In this document: in pieces, positions 25,970 through 33,735 of the stretch
How the letters are laid out: each line of letters opens with the position of its first letter
Numbering within the stretch: position 1 is the first letter of the stretch
NCBI GenBank assembly: GCA_938011245.1
Contig: CALLUJ010000038.1
Location: 1 to 35,831, forward strand
Direction of reading: 5' to 3'
DNA length: 35,831 bases
DNA from: an uncultured Aquimarina sp.
GTDB taxonomy: Bacteria; Bacteroidota; Bacteroidia; Flavobacteriales; Flavobacteriaceae
Translations under genes and position numbers: made by a program
Notes under the pieces: generated by a model
Told to the model about the DNA's origin: nothing
Seen by the model: only the letters and a program-made list of their open reading frames with translations
Database searches by the model: none

Positions 25970-26547
25970 TGAAAAATTATAATCTCTATATAATAATAGT
26001 AATAATTTGTTTAATTTCAATAATTTCTTGTGATAAAAAGCAAGTTCAATTCTATCCTTCAGAAAAATTATTTAATCAAGAAAAAAAACAAATCATTGAT
26101 ATTAATAAATACACTTCTGTTAAAGAATTTTATAAAAAAATAATTGAAAATTATGATAAACAAGTAAATTCTTATGTAATAATTAATAATCAAAAAAGAG
26201 TAAAAAAAATAAGAATTTCTTTAAGGGGAAGTGGGTTGATAAAGGAAAGAAATATTATAACTATATATAGAGATTCAATAATTACTGAAGAAAAAACATT
26301 TGATATTTTAAAATTAGAGAAAGTTTTAGAAAAGCATATTTTAAATAATAAAAAATCATATTTCTATTCAGACTCTTCAACTAAAGCTATTGTTAGTATT
26401 TCACCAAGTGATATTAACTCACTAAAATATATTTTATCAATAGTTACAGATACCTTTGACAATTTAAAATCAAGAAAAACAGAAGATTTACAACTAAATG
26501 TTTTTTTAAATAGATTTACGTTTTCAAAACAGCCAATTATCCCTTAA
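25969..26547 (+). CDS. Predicted lipoprotein coupled to the HExxH protein
   Basis: 192 residues from ATG 25969, which overlaps the previous TAA (TAATG). An ATG at 25960 is in frame but less likely. The signal peptide NLYIIIVIICLISIISC gives a lipobox ending ISC at about residue 24, followed by DKKQ. The mature part is AT-rich in coding and Lys/Ile/Ser-rich, with no known domain visible. Tight coupling to a putative secreted peptidase and its own surface or periplasmic placement would suit an inhibitor or immunity protein. That role is inferred from context only. Confidence 0.65.
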   Translation: MKNYNLYIIIVIICLISIISCDKKQVQFYPSEKLFNQEKKQIIDINKYTSVKEFYKKIIENYDKQVNSYVIINNQKRVKKIRISLRGSGLIKERNIITIYRDSIITEEKTFDILKLEKVLEKHILNNKKSYFYSDSSTKAIVSISPSDINSLKYILSIVTDTFDNLKSRKTEDLQLNVFLNRFTFSKQPIIP

Positions 26548-26561
26548 AAATTTAGTAAATA

Positions 26562-27020
26562 ATGAATGTATTGATAAATAAATTATTAATATTATTATGT
26601 ATGTCTTTTTTTGTTTTAAATATGAATCAAAAAGAGTATATCCTTAAAACGAAAGGTAGATATATAAATAAAGACACTAATTTTGAGGAAATTAATTCTT
26701 TTTATTTATATGATAAAAATTTATATGAAGAAAGAAAAAGTAAAATAGAAAAAGATAAAAAAGAAGGGAATTATTTTCCTTCGTTATATTCTAATAAACT
26801 TCCAAGAACTATGCTTTTTACAGTTATAAGTAAAGAAACAAATATTGTAAAAGATTTTGAAGCTCAATTAGAAAACATTGTCAATTTTAAATGGGTCGAG
26901 GATAATTCATGGAAAGAAAATAATCCTAATGTTTTATTTAAAGATTTATATTTTCTGATAAAAATAGGTAAAAATAGATATTATAAATATAAAGTTAGGA
27001 AAACTCCTTTTGTACAATAA
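26562..27020 (+). CDS. Small exported protein, function unknown
   Basis: A 152-residue protein with an N-terminal hydrophobic segment (LINKLLILLCMSFFVLNM), probably an uncleaved or weak signal sequence. A basic domain rich in Lys, Tyr and Asn follows (GKNRYYKYKVRKTPFVQ at the end). It lies 14 bp downstream of the lipoprotein gene and 54 bp before a strong hairpin terminator, so it ends the operon that starts at 22400. I do not recognise it. Confidence 0.6.
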   Translation: MNVLINKLLILLCMSFFVLNMNQKEYILKTKGRYINKDTNFEEINSFYLYDKNLYEERKSKIEKDKKEGNYFPSLYSNKLPRTMLFTVISKETNIVKDFEAQLENIVNFKWVEDNSWKENNPNVLFKDLYFLIKIGKNRYYKYKVRKTPFVQ

Positions 27021-27074
27021 AAAATTATTTAAACTTAACAACCGTGCATTTTCATAGATGCACCCTAGTAGACT

Positions 27075-27115
27075 GAAAGCCTATCAATAATTATGTGATA
27101 GGCTTTCTATTTTAT
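27075..27115 (+). terminator. Intrinsic terminator, possibly bidirectional
   Basis: A perfect 12-bp stem, GAAAGCCTATCA (27075-27086) with TGATAGGCTTTC (27096-27107), a 9-base loop and a T-rich tail (TATTTTATGTTTT). It ends the 22400-27020 operon and faces the convergent small gene at 27148-27408. Confidence 0.85.
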
Positions 27116-27147
27116 GTTTTATTAGTATTAAAGGGTAGAGATAATTG

Positions 27148-27408
27148 TTACGTCAATAACAAACTATGCAGTCTGTTTTTTAGTAAATAAGTTACAGGTC
27201 TATCTTTTTGAAATTTATAAAGAATTTCTGTTTGCGACTCCAAATAAGGCAAAGGCATACAAGCTATCAATTCTTTGCCTAATTCGTTATCAAATTCAGA
27301 CTGTTCTACTACATATATTTTCATTTTATTAGTATGTTCACATACGTATAGTGGAGTTTTGAAACCTTCTATTTCTTCCATACTAGGCAGTATTTTTCTT
27401 TTGTTCAT
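27148..27408 (-). CDS. Small hypothetical protein upstream of the T6SS cargo
   Basis: An 86-residue protein, MNKRKILPSMEEIEGFKTPL..., with a plausible compact alpha/beta pattern (FKTPLYVCEHTNKMKIYVVE) and a basic C-terminus. It is the only credible gene on the minus strand here. It is divergent from the PAAR gene across a 181-bp gap that contains an inverted repeat. There is no known family. It could be a regulator of the cassette or a remnant of a T6SS-associated protein. Confidence 0.5.
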   Translation of the reverse strand: MNKRKILPSMEEIEGFKTPLYVCEHTNKMKIYVVEQSEFDNELGKELIACMPLPYLESQTEILYKFQKDRPVTYLLKNRLHSLLLT

Positions 27409-27464
27409 TTAATAGGTTTAATGGCGGCCGAAAATAAGAAATCTAATTTTTACAAGCCTAAAGA

Positions 27465-27557
27465 AAAATAAGTTCTTATGGAGACTGTTACAGGTAATCT
27501 TTTTTTAATGCATTTTAACTAAAAATCTTACAGGGTATAATGCTAAGAACTTATTTT
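27465..27557. repeat. 93-bp segment bounded by 14-bp perfect inverted repeats
   Basis: AAAATAAGTTCTTA (27465-27478) is exactly complementary to TAAGAACTTATTTT (27544-27557), with 65 bp between. It lies in the promoter region of the PAAR gene. A TATATTTA box (27561-27568), one base off the Bacteroidetes -7 consensus, sits just outside. Possible readings are a long-range operator pair, an RNA structure, a small MITE-like insertion or an invertible segment. No target duplication is visible. Confidence 0.55.
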
Positions 27558-27589
27558 CTATATATTTATAAATAAAAAAAGAAAAAGTA

Positions 27590-28294
27590 ATGGCAAAAAT
27601 GATTGTTACGGTAGGCGATACGCACAGTTGTCCTATGGTTTCTGGTACAGTTCCACACATTGGCGGAACAGTAATCTCGGGATGTTCAGGTGTATTGTTA
27701 AACAATAGTCCAGTAGCGCGAATGGGCGATAAAGTACTTTGTACTGGTACTGGAATGATCGCCACTATAATTCAAGGTGATGCTAATGTATTGGTAGGAG
27801 GAAAACCTGTTGCGTACGTAGGCTGTATGACATCTCACGGAGGTTTTTTGACATCTGGTCAAGCCAATGCACTTATTACAGGTAATAAGCCTACGAAGAT
27901 AGTTACCATGCCAATTGATAAAATAGACTTTCCTAATATCGATATAAAAAACAGAGTTTTAGCCTATTTAGCTGGGCATGGCAGTCAACTTAATGAAGCT
28001 ATTGTAAATCAAGCCTTAATTAAACAAGCTGCGGAAGACAATGAGGGAGAACCGAAAGTTTATAACTACGAATGGAAAAAAGAAGAAACGGTTATTCGAG
28101 ATAGTAAAGTTTTAAAGGTAGTTACTATAACTGCCGATGTTCAGAACATTCCCGATGGAGAAACTGCTACTATTAAAGTTTCAAAATCTGCTACAGCAGA
28201 AAATGAAGAAACTGAGATAATAGAATTAACTGGAATAGTTAAAAACAAAAAAGTCACAGTGGACTGGGAATTAGAAGATGCAGACGCAAGCTAA
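27590..28294 (+). CDS. PAAR-domain T6SS spike-tip protein with C-terminal extension
   Basis: A 234-residue protein. Residues 1-100 are a PAAR domain: GDTHSCPM, then GGTVISGCSG, then NNSPVARMGDKVLCTG, then GGKPVAYVGCMTSHGGFLTSG, with the Cys/His residues that bind the structural metal. PAAR proteins sharpen the VgrG spike and recruit effectors in type VI secretion. The C-terminal ~90 residues are beta-strand rich and acidic (VVTITADVQNIPDGETATIKV), possibly an effector-docking domain. It starts 21 bp upstream of the effector gene. No T6SS structural genes are visible, so it must use the host's machine. Confidence 0.88.
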   Translation: MAKMIVTVGDTHSCPMVSGTVPHIGGTVISGCSGVLLNNSPVARMGDKVLCTGTGMIATIIQGDANVLVGGKPVAYVGCMTSHGGFLTSGQANALITGNKPTKIVTMPIDKIDFPNIDIKNRVLAYLAGHGSQLNEAIVNQALIKQAAEDNEGEPKVYNYEWKKEETVIRDSKVLKVVTITADVQNIPDGETATIKVSKSATAENEETEIIELTGIVKNKKVTVDWELEDADAS

Positions 28295-28315
28295 TTAAAC
28301 TTTAAAGTAATTACT

Positions 28316-31300
28316 ATGGAAAGAAACGAAGCCCTCGAAACCTATCAAAAAGAAACCTATAATCAAGATATAGCCACCTATACATTTTCTGTAGAAGTAG
28401 CAGGAGTAACTTCACCTGAACGCACTGAGCTAAAAGCTAAAAAACCTGGTATTAATTTACATTTTTTACGTTATGGTGTTTTTAATGCCAAGCCAAATTA
28501 TCAGCTTAAGAAAGATATAATCGTTCATCCACCAGAAACGGAGAGTGATTTAAACGAAGATGAAGCTGCGGTACAAGAAAAAGTTAAACGCATAGAATTA
28601 GATGAGGTAGAAGTTACCGCAGAAAAGAAAACTCCAGAAACACCAAACGACAAACTTCCTGATATAAAAAATGCTTATTACGCAAGGACTATATTAAACG
28701 AAGGCTATTTGTATGTTATAGAGGAAGGTGATGATAAATATTGGTTAGAATATGAGATTAACGAATACGGTACATTAAGACCTGTCTTGTGGAAAGATAA
28801 TTTAGACGAAAATAATAACTACAAAGATCTACGAGATAAATCGGGGAATACCACCGAAGATTCTTTAATTTTTAAACAGTGTACTATACTGTGGGTCGGT
28901 TATTCGGCAACTCAACTTTCCTTAAAGCAACTTGAAGATCTGAAAGGGAACTTAGAAAATACAAATACTTTTTTAAAAGTCGAATGTGAAGGTTTCGATA
29001 AATCGGAAGCAGAAAATTTAGACTACAAACAGCAAATAGCTCCCTACAATCGTTTTTATACGCTCTTCAAATCTGATCAAGATACACAGTCTATGATTTT
29101 TAAAAATAGACTGACTCAGATTACCGAGATTGAAGAAGCTCCAGATCCTAATAATGAGAATGTATTGTTAGAAGATATGTTTGTAACTTTACTAGACCCT
29201 ATAGGCTGTGCAGATGATTTATACTATTTAACTGAAAAAGAACACAATTATCACGAAGCACTTATAGCTACCCTAACAATACCTCAAACTCCAAGGAACT
29301 ATTATGAATCTACATGGGGGAAAGAAAAAGAATCTATAGAAGACATTTCTAAAGAGATAAAAGAGCAAGTTAACTACCTTTTTGTTACAGCACTCTCAAC
29401 GTATAAATTTGTATACGACAATCCTGAAACCATAGATAAATATAGCAGAGATAAAGAAAGTTGGTCGCATGGAGTAGATCAAAAAAAAGTGTATAAAATC
29501 TTAAATGTAGAAGAAAGGCAACAACAACGCCAGCGTATTTATAAGATGCGTGATGCTTTGGGTACATTTATAAAATCGGAAAACTATCAAACAGCATTAT
29601 TAGGCTATAAAAACAATAGTCCTTTTAGGCAAGAAGCAGGGAAATTACATGCTGCTAACCATTTATACATGCTAGCCGTATATGAAGGAATTGCCGATAG
29701 AGATTTAAATCTTACTAAGGACTACAAACCAAACCAAGATTATTGGCTACAGCAAATAAGAGGAACCTTAGTATCCAACCCAACTATTTTTAAAACTACT
29801 ACAGCGCTTTTAGATTTAGAAATTGATATTGCATTTTTAGAAAACGAACCCCAAAAACCTGTAAAAACACATTTAAAATTTGGAAAAAAGTTTGTTTCAT
29901 TAGGTAAAAAAATATTAGAAGCTTATGCAGGAATAGGAAGTTTATCACAATCGGAGTTTGAACTGGTAAACAAAAAGATATTTTATGTAAGTGCCATATC
30001 TAAAGCTGGGAAAAACGGCCCTTTTTATAAGCTTAAAAACAAAACCTTTAGTGACTTTTTAAGCGACCATGAATTACGCAAACTAGCCAAACAGCAACAC
30101 AATCACCAAACCAAAACCTATACCTATTTTAAAGTACATCCCGATGCACTAGACGAAGCAAAAAAGATAGCAAGAGGCTCAGGTGTGGGTAAAAACCCAG
30201 TAATTTATGTAGATAAAGCCGATAGTACTAAGTACGGCGAAAAAGTACAGGAATTTTTAGATAGTAAAGCCTTTAATCGATTCTTGTTGATATATGAACT
30301 TTGGGGATTGGCTATGGCTGGACAAAAAATGGCAAAAGATGGAGTTAATTTTAATACTGTATTTTCTTTTTCTGGAGCATTTGTAAAAACATCAGCTATA
30401 GTTTTAAAATTAACCAAAGAAACTAAAGCAGCAGAATTATTTGATGATTTTTCAAGAGCCAGAAATTATGAAGTACCTCGATTAATTAACAGACATAAAG
30501 GAAGAACCATAGCAATTACATCAAAGAGTCTTGCCAAAGGAGCTAGTGCTGTTGGAGGGGCTTTTACCGTAGTGGCTTGCGCAAAGGATAGCTATATTGC
30601 CTTTGCCAAGGCCGATTATGATGCAGCAATGGCTCAAACGGTTGCTGGGGTAGCCAGTGGGGTGCTACTGGCGTCACAAGTTGGACTTATTGCCGAATTG
30701 GCATTTCCACCAGCACTAATTATTTCTTTAATTGGTATGGCAGCTTTTGGAATTGCCATTTATTTTACCGATACAGAATTGGAAGCTTATTTTAAACATT
30801 ATCCGCTAAGTACTTTTTCTAACATTAAAAGTGATTTATACACTTTAGAGCCTTACGATTTTATGTTAAAGTTATACGAGCATAGGGATGAGCTGTTATG
30901 GCCTAATAAAGACAACTTACTAGTAACAGAATCTTACGACCACCTTAAAGATTTTAAACGTGTATTTGTAAATTTAATGAACGTTATAGGTAATGGCTCC
31001 TTAGAAATTAGAGGAAGTGAGCACTTACTTTCTCCTCGCGATAAACAAAGCTATTTCCACACTCCTTTACAACCTTATAAAGATAAATGGTATCATCCTT
31101 GGCGTTCTATAGGCATACAAATTAGTTTTGGTGCTTTTTTACGAAGTGTTGAAGATTTAGAATATGAATTGTACTATGTAAACCAAGGCTCATTCGCATT
31201 AAGAGAAAGCCGTTACGCTATTCCTATATCCAAAAAGCATTGTAAAGTCTTACCCTTTTTAGACAAAAATAATACCTATACCGTAGAACTATGGTTGCAA

Positions 31301-31621
31301 ATACCAGATAAACTAACCATAATTGAGGAAGATGCTTCGCAATCGGTAATAGAAGTGCACAGAAACACCAAACGCCAAACCGTAAATTTAGATTTAGAAA
31401 CAGGAGAAATTGCCGTACTTTGTAAACTAAATAGTGAACATCAACAAAACTTACCATTAACACAAAACGATACCGAGGGGTATTTATACAGTCAATTACC
31501 TATTCAATATCGGGACAAAAACACGGGAGTTGTAAGTCGCCGTTCAGGTTTTACACAAGTAGTAACCAAAACACAGTTTTTAAAAACCTATCCACTTAAA
31601 AAAATCAAGTATGCCTACTAA
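28316..31621 (+). CDS. VasX-like T6SS effector (predicted membrane-active toxin)
   Basis: A 1101-residue protein directly after the PAAR gene. Residues about 120-160 (YYARTILNEGYLYVIEEGDD, then WLEYEINEYGTL) match the pattern of the VasX N-terminal region (PLRYG..., GYLYVF, YEV..G), the part that links VasX-type effectors to the T6SS. Around residues 742-822 lies an Ala/Gly-rich hydrophobic cluster (AQTVAGVASGVLLASQVGLI, then PPALIISLIGMAAFGIAIYF), consistent with a colicin-like pore or membrane-insertion domain. VasX of V. cholerae dissipates membrane potential in target cells. The C-terminal ~280 residues are soluble and beta-rich. The stop overlaps the first candidate immunity gene by 11 bp. 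The exact toxic mechanism is inferred. Confidence 0.75.
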   Translation: MERNEALETYQKETYNQDIATYTFSVEVAGVTSPERTELKAKKPGINLHFLRYGVFNAKPNYQLKKDIIVHPPETESDLNEDEAAVQEKVKRIELDEVEVTAEKKTPETPNDKLPDIKNAYYARTILNEGYLYVIEEGDDKYWLEYEINEYGTLRPVLWKDNLDENNNYKDLRDKSGNTTEDSLIFKQCTILWVGYSATQLSLKQLEDLKGNLENTNTFLKVECEGFDKSEAENLDYKQQIAPYNRFYTLFKSDQDTQSMIFKNRLTQITEIEEAPDPNNENVLLEDMFVTLLDPIGCADDLYYLTEKEHNYHEALIATLTIPQTPRNYYESTWGKEKESIEDISKEIKEQVNYLFVTALSTYKFVYDNPETIDKYSRDKESWSHGVDQKKVYKILNVEERQQQRQRIYKMRDALGTFIKSENYQTALLGYKNNSPFRQEAGKLHAANHLYMLAVYEGIADRDLNLTKDYKPNQDYWLQQIRGTLVSNPTIFKTTTALLDLEIDIAFLENEPQKPVKTHLKFGKKFVSLGKKILEAYAGIGSLSQSEFELVNKKIFYVSAISKAGKNGPFYKLKNKTFSDFLSDHELRKLAKQQHNHQTKTYTYFKVHPDALDEAKKIARGSGVGKNPVIYVDKADSTKYGEKVQEFLDSKAFNRFLLIYELWGLAMAGQKMAKDGVNFNTVFSFSGAFVKTSAIVLKLTKETKAAELFDDFSRARNYEVPRLINRHKGRTIAITSKSLAKGASAVGGAFTVVACAKDSYIAFAKADYDAAMAQTVAGVASGVLLASQVGLIAELAFPPALIISLIGMAAFGIAIYFTDTELEAYFKHYPLSTFSNIKSDLYTLEPYDFMLKLYEHRDELLWPNKDNLLVTESYDHLKDFKRVFVNLMNVIGNGSLEIRGSEHLLSPRDKQSYFHTPLQPYKDKWYHPWRSIGIQISFGAFLRSVEDLEYELYYVNQGSFALRESRYAIPISKKHCKVLPFLDKNNTYTVELWLQIPDKLTIIEEDASQSVIEVHRNTKRQTVNLDLETGEIAVLCKLNSEHQQNLPLTQNDTEGYLYSQLPIQYRDKNTGVVSRRSGFTQVVTKTQFLKTYPLKKIKYAY

Positions 31622-32348
31622 AAACTGGTTTAAAAAAGATGCCCTACCTTTTAAAATACTCACGCAACCTACACCAAAAAATGTAGTAAACTGGTTTGAT
31701 GATGAAATAGAAGGATTAGATGATGAGGAATTGATTTTGATATTACGTGCCAGAGGAGGGATTAATATGCCTACAGTTCTCTGTCTTTTTTTAACTGTTT
31801 TCTCTTTTCTCGTTAGTTGTGTTTTTAACATTTTCATGGATGGTTTTACTTTTAAGATGACATTACAAACGTCTTCTATGTTTTTAATAGCAGGAATCAT
31901 ATCTTATTTATTTGGATTTATTTTACCAACAAAAAAAATAGTTTTAAAACGTTTTACTGGAAAAATGACTTATCCTAGCTATGGGTTTTATCCGCATATG
32001 ACACTTACTTTTACACAAGCTAGGGTGTATAAATCTTTAATCAGTGGTCCTGATGCTACTATTGCAGGACATAAACTAGCTGCTCGTAACCCCTACAACA
32101 CAGGGGTTGGAAAAGGGAATTACGATTTAGCCCCTGCAGACCCCGAAGAATGGTGGAGTTACTTTGTATGGTATATGGATAAAAACCGTCCGTTACCACA
32201 AGGCAAAGCTTTTGATCCTTACCGAGAAAAAGACTATGAACGCAGAAAAGCGGAAGGTTTTCCGAAGCCTTTATATAAAAGTAATATCCCAACTCCAGAG
32301 GCAACACCAGAACAGCAAAAAGAACGAGAAAAAATTGGAGGATGGTAA
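31611..32348 (+). CDS. Candidate immunity protein 1 (membrane, paralogue A)
   Basis: A 245-residue protein starting inside the last 11 bp of the effector gene. It has two membrane segments (about residues 58-76, LCLFLTVFSFLVSCVFNIF, and 85-104, SSMFLIAGIISYLFGFILPT), a beta-rich region and a conserved tail (WSYFVWYMDKNRPLP, then AFDPYREKDYERRKAEGF, ending KEREKIGGW). A membrane protein coupled to a membrane-active effector is the expected form of immunity (as with TsiV2 for VasX). A chaperone or adaptor role is the alternative. It is paralogous to the next gene. Confidence 0.7.
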   Translation: MPTKNWFKKDALPFKILTQPTPKNVVNWFDDEIEGLDDEELILILRARGGINMPTVLCLFLTVFSFLVSCVFNIFMDGFTFKMTLQTSSMFLIAGIISYLFGFILPTKKIVLKRFTGKMTYPSYGFYPHMTLTFTQARVYKSLISGPDATIAGHKLAARNPYNTGVGKGNYDLAPADPEEWWSYFVWYMDKNRPLPQGKAFDPYREKDYERRKAEGFPKPLYKSNIPTPEATPEQQKEREKIGGW

Positions 32349-32376
32349 AAACCTATATGATTCGATACTTAACGAA

Positions 32377-33105
32377 ATGAATAGAAATGACGAAGATAAG
32401 CCGATAAAAATAGAAATATATAGATCAATTAAATACTATATAATAAGAAAAGAACAGATAAAGCCAGGGAAACATAAAGCTATTCAAAAAGCAACTGATC
32501 TTATTTATATTAAAAATGAAACAACCGCTTTTAATGGATTTCTTAGTTATCTATTAATAGGCTTGATCTTTTTTTTAATTTCTTATTCATATCAGCAAGG
32601 AAACAATTCGGATGACGCCTTTAGCATTTATGCTTTTACTGCATTATTATTTGGTATGTCTTTTTATTATTTAATTTCATTTATTACAGACCCTTTTAAA
32701 GAATTAATTTTAAACAGAGTAAGCGGAAGTATAACATTTTCTCTTTTGAACGGAAGAGGAAAAACTCAATCTAAACCTTTTGACACTTTGAATGTTTATG
32801 AAGTAAGCTCCAATATACTCGATACTAGTTATGAAATAAAAACCATTTTTTTTAAAAATGAAAAAAATAGTTTTTGTTGGAAAATGACAGCATATCATCA
32901 TTATGAATATTGGAGTTTTATGGTATGGTATATGGACAAAAATAGGCCACTTCCTCCCGGAACTGCTTTTGATCCTTACCGGGAAAAAGATTTCGAACGC
33001 AGAAAAGCGGAAGGTTTTCGAAAACCTTTATATAAAAGCAAGATCCCAACTCCTGAGGCAACACCTGAGCAACAAAAAGAAAGAGAAAAAATTGGTGGAT
33101 GGTAA
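32377..33105 (+). CDS. Candidate immunity protein 2 (membrane, paralogue B)
   Basis: 242 residues from ATG 32377. The frame is open back to 32164, but that part is an out-of-frame reading of the previous gene's tail. There are two membrane segments (GFLSYLLIGLIFFLISYSY and AFTALLFGMSFYYLISFI). The tail is almost identical to that of paralogue A (FMVWYMDKNRPLPPGTAFDP, ending PEATPEQQKEREKIGGW), while the N-terminal two thirds are diverged. It starts 28 bp after paralogue A. Tandem duplication followed by divergence of the membrane half is typical of immunity arrays covering more than one toxin allele. Confidence 0.7.
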   Translation: MNRNDEDKPIKIEIYRSIKYYIIRKEQIKPGKHKAIQKATDLIYIKNETTAFNGFLSYLLIGLIFFLISYSYQQGNNSDDAFSIYAFTALLFGMSFYYLISFITDPFKELILNRVSGSITFSLLNGRGKTQSKPFDTLNVYEVSSNILDTSYEIKTIFFKNEKNSFCWKMTAYHHYEYWSFMVWYMDKNRPLPPGTAFDPYREKDFERRKAEGFRKPLYKSKIPTPEATPEQQKEREKIGGW

Positions 33106-33172
33106 TTCCTTTTAGCAGTTTAAATTTATTAGAATATGTATTTATTAAAGTGTCTAATTAATAATAAATGTA

Positions 33173-33694
33173 ATGCGGAATATTTTTAATATTACAGAAA
33201 ATATAGACTTCAATATTGTACTCCATTACCCTGATACCAGTCTTACCAAATATCAGAGGCTTTTAGTTAATTTAGCTTGGATAGCTAAAGATATTGTACT
33301 TCAAAAAAAGTATACACCTTTTATTAGGGTTATAGAAAAAGACAGTAATCAATTTCTAGTAGATGATATTTTTAATGTCAGTTTTGATTGCGAACTAAAT
33401 AAAAGTAATAAAACGGATTATCGTATAGACATAGTTGCAGATCCAGATGATAACCGAACTTTGTATACTTGCTTATACAAAGATGAAGAAACACCAGTTT
33501 TGTTTTTTGACACGATGTATTTTGAATCTACTGTTAATTATAATGATACCAAATTATTAGGTGCTATTCAGCAGTATGTTTTAAATAAATATTCTGACCA
33601 TTTCAAAGATTATAAAAATGGACTAATACTATTACAGACCATAAATTTGAAAGAAAAAGAATGGGTAATTAAAGGGGAGCAAATATATAAATAA
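33173..33694 (+). CDS. Hypothetical protein at the end of the T6SS cassette
   Basis: A 173-residue soluble, acidic protein (IDIVADPDDNRTLYTCLYKD, then DTMYFESTVNYND) with no signal peptide or membrane segment. I do not recognise a family. It follows paralogue B by 67 bp on the same strand and is convergent with the helicase/methylase gene, with a 41-bp gap. Its place suggests an orphan immunity or accessory protein of the effector cassette. Confidence 0.6.
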   Translation: MRNIFNITENIDFNIVLHYPDTSLTKYQRLLVNLAWIAKDIVLQKKYTPFIRVIEKDSNQFLVDDIFNVSFDCELNKSNKTDYRIDIVADPDDNRTLYTCLYKDEETPVLFFDTMYFESTVNYNDTKLLGAIQQYVLNKYSDHFKDYKNGLILLQTINLKEKEWVIKGEQIYK

Positions 33695-33735
33695 GAATAT
33701 TTTCATGTATTTCACCCCAAACAGCAAAGTCTATG

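Noticed and set aside
28600..28640. LDEVEVTAEKK in the large effector resembles the DEVVVTA motif of SusC/RagA TonB-dependent receptors.
   Set aside because: There is no plug or barrel sequence around it and no signal peptide. The stretch is in an acidic linker of a cytoplasmic, T6SS-delivered protein.
32164..32376. An N-terminal extension of immunity paralogue B.
   Set aside because: This part is an alternative-frame reading of paralogue A's 3' end. An equivalent out-of-frame ORF (32903-33115) arises from the repeated tail of paralogue B.
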